DNA of 64,000 bases from an uncultured Bacillaceae bacterium (GTDB taxonomy: Bacteria > Bacillota > Bacilli > Bacillales > Caldibacillaceae): positions 1-64,000 of the forward strand of contig CALGAD010000118.1 in NCBI GenBank assembly GCA_937951955.1, read 5' to 3'. The position numbers were made by a program, and so were the translations under genes. The notes beneath the pieces are model-generated. The model had not been told where the DNA came from, ran no database searches, and saw only the letters and a program-made list of their open reading frames with translations. How positions within the stretch are numbered: the stretch's first letter is position 1; each line of letters opens with the position of its first letter. Below, one piece after another: positions 58,973-64,000 of this stretch.

Positions 58973-59905
58973 TTAAGCGGATCGCTTGCGGTCAAGGAGC
59001 ACCGCAAGTAAAATAACTCCGCCTTTTACCACTTGTTGATAAAACGAAGAAACTCCAAGCAAGTTCAAGCCATTATTTAAAACCCCGATGATTAAAGCAC
59101 CAATCAGTGTCCCGGTAATATGTCCACGACCTCCGGCTAAGCTTGTCCCTCCCAAAACAACCGCCGCAATTGCATCCAACTCATACGATGTTCCGGCTGT
59201 TGGCTGGGCAGAATTTAACCGCGATGTTAAAATAACTCCTGCCAGGGCGGCCATAGCACCGGAAATCGAGTACACAGCAATTTTAATACGGTCAATTTTC
59301 AGGCCGGAAAGACGTGCCGCCTCTTCATTACCACCTGTAGCATATACACTTCTGCCAAAGGTTGTTTTCCTGAGTAAAATATAAAGAATGATAAAAGCAA
59401 TCACCGTGATCACAACCGGAAAAGGGATACCGAAAAAGTACCCGCGCCCGACGAGCTGAAAAGCGAAGGAATCAGATATACCAGTAATCGGCTTCCCCTC
59501 CGTATAAACAAGAGTCAAACCGCGAAAAATCGTCATCGTGGCTAATGTTGCAATAAATGGGGCAATTTTCCCTTTGGCAACAGCAACCCCATTAGCAGCT
59601 CCCATTAAAGCACCGAGGAGAATCCCTATAAACATGGCAAGAATGGAATTCATACCGCCGACCATAAATCCTGCTGTTAATGCGGACGATAGTGCCAGAA
59701 TGGAGCCAACAGACAAATCAATTCCGCCAGTCAAAATGACAAAAGTCATCCCAAAGGCGATCAATGCATTAATGGATACTTGCCGAAACACGTTCATCAA
59801 GTTATCCATCGTTAAAAAGTTTGGACTGAGAATCGCTAAAGCTACGATAATCACAAGTAATCCTACCAGGGCTCCCTGTTTTTGAATGAGTTTTTTTACA
59901 TCCAT
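58973..59905 (-). CDS. rbsC: Ribose ABC transporter permease RbsC
   Basis: This 310-residue permease has about eight to ten helices and family landmarks MTFVILTGGIDLSVGSILAL, GRSVYATGGNEEAARLSG and the C-terminal AAVVLGGTSLAGGRGHITGT, followed by LIGVLNNGLNL-type sequence. It forms the membrane channel with RbsA. Its start (59905) lies directly after the rbsA stop (59907), so translation is coupled. Confidence 0.95.
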   Translation of the reverse strand: MDVKKLIQKQGALVGLLVIIVALAILSPNFLTMDNLMNVFRQVSINALIAFGMTFVILTGGIDLSVGSILALSSALTAGFMVGGMNSILAMFIGILLGALMGAANGVAVAKGKIAPFIATLATMTIFRGLTLVYTEGKPITGISDSFAFQLVGRGYFFGIPFPVVITVIAFIILYILLRKTTFGRSVYATGGNEEAARLSGLKIDRIKIAVYSISGAMAALAGVILTSRLNSAQPTAGTSYELDAIAAVVLGGTSLAGGRGHITGTLIGALIIGVLNNGLNLLGVSSFYQQVVKGGVILLAVLLDRKRSA

Positions 59906-59906
59906 C

Positions 59907-61409
59907 TCAGTTTCCTCCCGTTGCGGCCGCCATAATTTTTTCTTGTGTGGCCTCTTTACGATTAAATATGGCGGCTATTTCTCCCTCATGAATGACCATG
60001 ATGCGGTCACTCATACCGAGGATTTCCGGTAATTCGGATGAAACCATGATGATTGAAACACCATGTTCTGTTAATTGATTCATAATGTCATAGATTTCCT
60101 TTTTAGCCCCCACATCGACGCCGCGTGTCGGTTCATCTAAAATCAACACTTTCGGTTCGATACCTAACCATTTCCCAACGACAACTTTCTGTTGATTGCC
60201 GCCACTTAATGTTTTCACAACTTGCTCGCGCCCGGAAGCTTTAATTTGCAGCTTTTTCACAAGTTCATCAACGAAAGTTTCTTCGGATTTTTTCTTTAAA
60301 AACCCCCTGGAAGAAACTTTCTCCAAATTGGGCAAGGTGATATTTTCGCGAATGGACATATTTAAAACTAAACCTTCACTTTTTCGGTCTTCTGTTACAA
60401 AAGCGATGCCGTTTTTAATCGAATGGTCCGGTCCTTTAATTTCGAGTTTTTCACCATCCAAGTAAAGGGTCCCGGATTTTACCTTCCGTGCACCAAATAG
60501 CCCTTCCATGATCTCGGTTCTTCCCGCCCCCATCAGGCCGGCAACACCGAGAATCTCTCCTTCGCGAACATAGAAATTGATATTTTTAATTTTTTCATCC
60601 AAAGTCAAATTCTCCACTTTCAAGCGGATATCTCCCGGAACTCTCGTTCTCTCCGGAAATCTTTCCCCTAATTCCCGGCCAACCATCATCCGGACGATTT
60701 CTTCAAAGTTCGTTTCAGCGACCAGTTTCGTGCCTATTGTTTGTCCATCACGTAAAACGGTAATCCGATCGCACATACGAAAAATCTCTTCCATCCGGTG
60801 CGAGATATAAATGATGGCAACCCCCTGTTCCCGAAGCTGTTCCATAACGGTAAATAACGATTCAATTTCCCGATCGGTTAATGCTGCTGTCGGCTCATCC
60901 ATGATGATCACTTCACTATTTTGCGAGACTGCCTTCGCGATATCGACCATTTGCTGTTCTCCAACGGAACAGTCGGCGATCAACTGCTTCGGGTCCAGAT
61001 CAATTCCTAAATTATTCAAAACTTGTTTCGTGTTTTCAATCATTTCCCGCTCCAGCAGAAAGGGGGTATATTTATACGTTTTCTCCTTACCGAGAAAGAA
61101 ATTTTCGGCGATCGTCATATAGGGAATATTGTTTAATTCTTGATGGATGATGGAAATTCCCGCTTCTTCCGCCTCTTTCGGATTATGAAACTCAACTTCT
61201 TCTCCCTTATAACGCAAAGTCCCTGAATCACGTTTATATATTCCTGTTAAAATCTTTATTAAAGTAGATTTTCCCGCACCGTTTTCTCCTACCAGTGCGT
61301 GAATCTCGCCGGGAAACAATTGAAAGGAAACATCCTTTAAAACCTGGACATGATAGAAAGATTTATTGATTCCACTCATCTCAATAATCGGGACTGTTGC
61401 CCTGGCCAA
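59907..61409 (-). CDS. rbsA: Ribose ABC transporter ATPase RbsA
   Basis: This 500-residue double ABC ATPase has a first domain with GENGAGKST, VGEQQMVDIAKAVS and IIMDEPTAAL. The second domain has a degenerate Walker A (GLMGAGRTEIMEGLFG), intact signature LSGGNQQKVVVGKWL and LILDEPTRGVD. This one-good, one-degenerate layout is usual for sugar importers of this class. TTG 61409 with GGTGAGG upstream is preferred over GTG 61418. A 58-nt gap follows rbsD. Confidence 0.93.
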   Translation of the reverse strand: MARATVPIIEMSGINKSFYHVQVLKDVSFQLFPGEIHALVGENGAGKSTLIKILTGIYKRDSGTLRYKGEEVEFHNPKEAEEAGISIIHQELNNIPYMTIAENFFLGKEKTYKYTPFLLEREMIENTKQVLNNLGIDLDPKQLIADCSVGEQQMVDIAKAVSQNSEVIIMDEPTAALTDREIESLFTVMEQLREQGVAIIYISHRMEEIFRMCDRITVLRDGQTIGTKLVAETNFEEIVRMMVGRELGERFPERTRVPGDIRLKVENLTLDEKIKNINFYVREGEILGVAGLMGAGRTEIMEGLFGARKVKSGTLYLDGEKLEIKGPDHSIKNGIAFVTEDRKSEGLVLNMSIRENITLPNLEKVSSRGFLKKKSEETFVDELVKKLQIKASGREQVVKTLSGGNQQKVVVGKWLGIEPKVLILDEPTRGVDVGAKKEIYDIMNQLTEHGVSIIMVSSELPEILGMSDRIMVIHEGEIAAIFNRKEATQEKIMAAATGGN

Positions 61410-61467
61410 AGTCCTCACCCCCAGCCTTTACAAACGATTTCCTGTTTTAAGGAACTTATACTTTCTA

Positions 61468-61857
61468 TTAGAAGAGGACACCTGCGTGTAAAATAATATT
61501 CGCATAAGGAGTTGCTTCTCCAGTTCGTATAATTGCCGCTGCGTTTTTCGTCTTTTCTTTAAACACTTCATGGGTCACCTGTTCAATTTGTTCAAATTCA
61601 TTTTTTACCTTGGCAAAAAGTTGTTCATTTTGTTTTTCCATTTCCGAAGCGATCGTTACTTTCTCAATCACCATTTCCCTTTTTAGCAAATCAAGAATTT
61701 CTGCAAAAGAAGGTTTTCCCGGTTCAATCGCTAAATCAATTTTCTTAACAGATTTGGGAATGGGAAGGCCGCAATCCGCGATGACAATCGTATCCGTATG
61801 ACCAAGGTCGGCAAGCACTTTAGCTATCTCACTATTTAATACCCCATGCTTTTTCAC
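61468..61857 (-). CDS. rbsD: D-ribose pyranase RbsD
   Basis: This 129-residue enzyme interconverts beta-pyran and beta-furan ribose so that RbsK can phosphorylate it. Landmarks are MKKHGVLNSEIAKVLADLGH, IADCGLPIPKS and the C-terminal IRTGEATPYANIILHAGVLF. Length is normal. The start codon is GTG 61857 with AAGGGGTGA upstream. A 137-nt spacer, holding a possible 41-codon ORF, separates it from rbsK. Confidence 0.94.
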   Translation of the reverse strand: MKKHGVLNSEIAKVLADLGHTDTIVIADCGLPIPKSVKKIDLAIEPGKPSFAEILDLLKREMVIEKVTIASEMEKQNEQLFAKVKNEFEQIEQVTHEVFKEKTKNAAAIIRTGEATPYANIILHAGVLF

Positions 61858-61863
61858 TGTGAA

Positions 61864-61989
61864 TCACCCCTTCAGGATTCTGGAAAGCAAATGATCGTGG
61901 GGAAAATCTCCAAAATTAATGATCTCCTCAAAAATTTCCCTGTTTTTAAAAGATTGGTAGTCACATCTCTGCAAAGGAAATTCCTGCAA
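61864..61989 (-). CDS. Candidate 41-residue ORF between rbsK and rbsD
   Basis: Starting at TTG 61989, five bases after the rbsK stop, and stopping six bases before the rbsD start, the frame encodes a protein-like sequence (LQRCDYQSFKNREIFEEIIN then FGDFPHDHLLSRILKG). The tight packing is what operon genes show. GAGGTAA at the end of rbsK is close to the TTG, which is a weakness. It could also be the scar of a deleted gene. No family is recognised. Confidence 0.35.
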   Translation of the reverse strand: MQEFPLQRCDYQSFKNREIFEEIINFGDFPHDHLLSRILKG

Positions 61990-61994
61990 TTACC

Positions 61995-62870
61995 TCAAGC
62001 GTTCTTTTCCATAAATTCTTCCAATTCCCCTAAAGTCGGCATTCCTCCCTGAGCACCGAATTTCGTAACGGATAGACTGGCTGCATAAACCGCTTTTCTG
62101 ATGGCCTCTTCCAAACGGTTACCAGCATCTAAAAAGTAAGCGAGTGCACCATTAAATGTGTCACCTGCACCGGTTGTATCGACAACATCAACAGCCGGAG
62201 CTGGAACGATCTGCTTTTTCCCATCTTGATAAAATGCCGCACCTTGAGCCCCTAAAGTTACAATCAATTTATTTAAATATTTGTTTGAGAAATATTGACT
62301 ATCCATTAATCCTTTTGCTTCATGTTCATTTGGTGTGAGATATGTCGCCATTTCTAAAAATTTTTCCGGAAGCTCATGAAATGGTGCAGGATTTAATATG
62401 CTCGTGACATGATGTTTGTTCGCAATTTCCAGTACTTTTTCTACCGTTTCTACTGGAACTTCTAGCTGAAGAACAACGACAGAACTATTGGCAATCAACT
62501 CTTCCTTTTCAACAATCATCTCTGGTGTAAGTTTATAATTAGCACCCGAAACAACGACGATTGCATTATCCCCTTCTGAAACGGTAATGTTAGCAATTCC
62601 TGTCGCTACACCTGTAACCGTTTCCACATGTTCGACAATAATTCCTGCATTCGTTAAATGATTTTTATAATCCTCACCAAAGGAATCATCACCAACACAG
62701 CCAACCATCTGCACATCTCCGCCTAACTTGGCCGCCGCCAGTGCCTGGTTGGCCCCTTTTCCTCCAAAGTTAGTCTGGAAACTTTCGCCCATAATCGTCT
62801 CGCCAAGTTCCGGATACTTTTTTGTCGTAACGGTCAAGTCAATGTTTAAACTACCAACTACTGTGATCAT
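61995..62870 (-). CDS. rbsK: Ribokinase RbsK
   Basis: This 291-residue PfkB-family kinase makes ribose-5-phosphate from ribose and ATP. The N-terminal signature ITVVGSLNIDLTV, FGGKGANQALAAAKLG and the C-terminal VDTTGAGDTFNGALAYFLDA with catalytic Asp are intact. ATG 62870 follows AGGTGA at good spacing. It is second gene of the operon, 57 nt after rbsR. Confidence 0.95.
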   Translation of the reverse strand: MITVVGSLNIDLTVTTKKYPELGETIMGESFQTNFGGKGANQALAAAKLGGDVQMVGCVGDDSFGEDYKNHLTNAGIIVEHVETVTGVATGIANITVSEGDNAIVVVSGANYKLTPEMIVEKEELIANSSVVVLQLEVPVETVEKVLEIANKHHVTSILNPAPFHELPEKFLEMATYLTPNEHEAKGLMDSQYFSNKYLNKLIVTLGAQGAAFYQDGKKQIVPAPAVDVVDTTGAGDTFNGALAYFLDAGNRLEEAIRKAVYAASLSVTKFGAQGGMPTLGELEEFMEKNA

Positions 62871-62927
62871 CCAATTCACCTGCTTTACACTTTATTAATA
62901 AGTAACTGCGAATCTCTATCCCCGGTA

Positions 62928-63896
62928 TCAAGTCGAATGTCTCTCCACCAGTTTAGCTTGATATACAAATCGTTTCTGCTCAATTTTTTTACCATGAATT
63001 AAATCGAGTAAAAGTTCACTTCCTTTCCTGCCCATTTCCAGAATCGGTTGCTCCATTGTTGTTAACTCCGGGGTAATTGTCATGCCGATGTCGATGCCGT
63101 CAAAACCGATTACTTTAATATCCTCTGGAATTTTGTAACCTAATTTCGTCGCCGCCTTAATAGTCCCGACTGCCATCACATCGTTTCCGGCAAAAATCCC
63201 GTCCACATCCGTGTGCTCTGTTAATAACATTAACACCGCATTCATCGCTTCTTTTAATTCATAGTTACCCGGATAAACGAGCGGATGCATATTATTTCTT
63301 TTCATTTCATCTAGATAGCCTTGACATCGTTCCCGGGCGTTATCAATATTTTCCGGTCCGGAAAGATGGGCAATTTTTCTGCATCCTTTGGCGAGTAAAT
63401 GCCGGACTGCCTGTCGCGCTCCATCATAGTTGTCGATAGAAACACTCGGTAAATCCGGATCAATGACCCGGTCAATGGATACGACAGGGATCGTTAAATC
63501 TTGCAAATGCTCTCTTTTAATAGAGTTGGAGACTGCTAAAATCCCGTCAACATATTTTGATTTCATCAGTTCAATTAACTGTAATTCATAATCGAGTACG
63601 CCATCGGTATTGAATAACAGAATCGTATATCCAGCCTTCATAAAAGTATCTTCGACTGCCCGTACGAGCTGAGGGAAAAAGGGGTTCGTAATATCCGGGA
63701 TGATAAAACCGATGGATTTCGATTCTTTTTTGAATAAACTCCTCGCGACGGCATTCGGTCGATAATTTAACTGGCGGATCGCTTCTTCTACCCGCTTTCT
63801 CGTATCTTCGTGAACATAGCCGCTATTATTAATAACCCGGGAAACCGTTGCAGTCGATACCTTTGCTAATTTTGCTACATCTTTAATCGTTGCCAT
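62928..63896 (-). CDS. rbsR: Ribose operon repressor RbsR (LacI family)
   Basis: This 322-residue repressor has a LacI-type helix-turn-helix at the N-terminus (ATIKDVAKLAKVSTATVSRV) with hinge helix YRPNAVARSLF. A periplasmic-binding-protein-like domain follows (SIGFIIPDITNPFFPQLVRA, VDGIFAGNDVMAVGTIKAAT). It presumably binds the cre-like operator 33 nt upstream. ATG 63896 is the usual start for the family; a TTG at 63902 is possible, and the binding site is weak for both. Confidence 0.93.
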   Translation of the reverse strand: MATIKDVAKLAKVSTATVSRVINNSGYVHEDTRKRVEEAIRQLNYRPNAVARSLFKKESKSIGFIIPDITNPFFPQLVRAVEDTFMKAGYTILLFNTDGVLDYELQLIELMKSKYVDGILAVSNSIKREHLQDLTIPVVSIDRVIDPDLPSVSIDNYDGARQAVRHLLAKGCRKIAHLSGPENIDNARERCQGYLDEMKRNNMHPLVYPGNYELKEAMNAVLMLLTEHTDVDGIFAGNDVMAVGTIKAATKLGYKIPEDIKVIGFDGIDIGMTITPELTTMEQPILEMGRKGSELLLDLIHGKKIEQKRFVYQAKLVERHST

Positions 63897-63929
63897 TTCC
63901 AACCAACCATTCTCAACGAAATCATTATC

Positions 63930-63943
63930 TGTAACCGATTACA
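63930..63943 (-). promoter_or_regulatory. cre/RbsR operator upstream of the rbs operon
   Basis: TGTAACCGATTACA fits the CcpA cre consensus TGWAAnCGnTnWCA at every defined position and is nearly palindromic, as required by LacI-family repressors. It can be bound by CcpA, RbsR or both. It lies downstream of the likely promoter. Confidence 0.75.
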
Positions 63944-64000
63944 CATTACGAAAAAATTTTTATTTGAAATGATTACTGCAATATTCTAGAACATTCACTA

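Noticed and set aside
1..64000. tRNA, rRNA, prophage or integrative-element boundaries
   Set aside because: No cloverleaf-like or rRNA-like sequence, integrase, phage structural gene or flanking attachment repeat was seen on either strand.

Overview
The window looks like a chromosomal segment of a low-GC, spore-forming, facultatively anaerobic member of the Bacillaceae. The evidence is strong AGGAGG ribosome binding sites, many TTG and GTG starts, Bacillus-type gene sets (pdaA, yfkD, yfkH-yfkI-yfkJ, yfkK, map, ampS, yuaF-floT, cwlO, the rbs operon), a pyruvate formate-lyase pair, and Bacillus-like operators (PerR/Fur-like, Rex-like, WalR-like, cre-like, and one SigW-type promoter). No rRNA, tRNA, CRISPR array, prophage or intact transposase gene was seen.

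Region 1 (1-6.4 kb) is an accessory and decaying stretch. It has a DJ-1/PfpI fragment, a frameshifted GNAT, a frameshifted aminoglycoside nucleotidyltransferase that interrupts a HAD gene remnant, and a nonsense-bearing NAD-epimerase remnant, mixed with intact genes (AHSA1 protein, cupin, DMT exporter, GNAT, Cdd1-type HhH protein). Region 2 (6.5-22.5 kb) is core Bacillus: a CwlO-like endopeptidase, two HAD phosphatases, and the pdaA-(yfjT-like)-yfkD and yfkH/I/J-yfkK-map blocks. These blocks are interrupted by a TetR-controlled ABC-2 exporter and by a P1B-4 metal efflux ATPase (PfeT/ZosA type) with a remarkable array of PerR/Fur-like boxes. Region 3 (22.5-31 kb) has a polysaccharide flippase, pflB and pflA behind a Rex-like operator, and an amino-acid ABC transporter.

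Region 4 (31-45 kb) has a SERCA-type Ca2+ ATPase, a lipoprotein serpin, a two-component system plus ABC exporter laid out like the LnrJK/LnrLMN linearmycin-resistance system, the yuaF-floT flotillin operon under a SigW-type promoter, and a divergent SPFH gene followed by a short ribbon-helix-helix gene. Region 5 (45-57.6 kb) has a MATE exporter, a double AhpD-like protein, a GNAT, a DsbA/FrnE protein, a membrane PAS-GGDEF-EAL protein, a DUF1906 hydrolase-like protein, an NrnB-like DHH nuclease, a large SEC-C protein and an arginase-fold protein. Region 6 (58-64 kb) is the full ribose operon rbsR-K-D-A-C-B on the minus strand, with a cre-like operator.

Three things stand out as not explained by ordinary annotation. 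(1) Three intergenic arrays (17189-17356, 46915-47103, 57755-57943) are built of degenerate units with an exact 21-bp period. Two share the core TTTGAGTAAATTC, the third uses TTTCGCG, and all lie next to terminator hairpins. (2) A 122-bp palindromic-ended MITE-like element is present three times (31231, 48468, 52380) with near identity, always at gene 3' ends; one copy supplies the stop codon of a GNAT gene. (3) There are several compact unannotated units: a 37-codon ORF with its own promoter and terminator at 14611-14829, a 41-codon ORF tightly packed between rbsK and rbsD, and a three-hairpin RNA ahead of the GGDEF-EAL gene.
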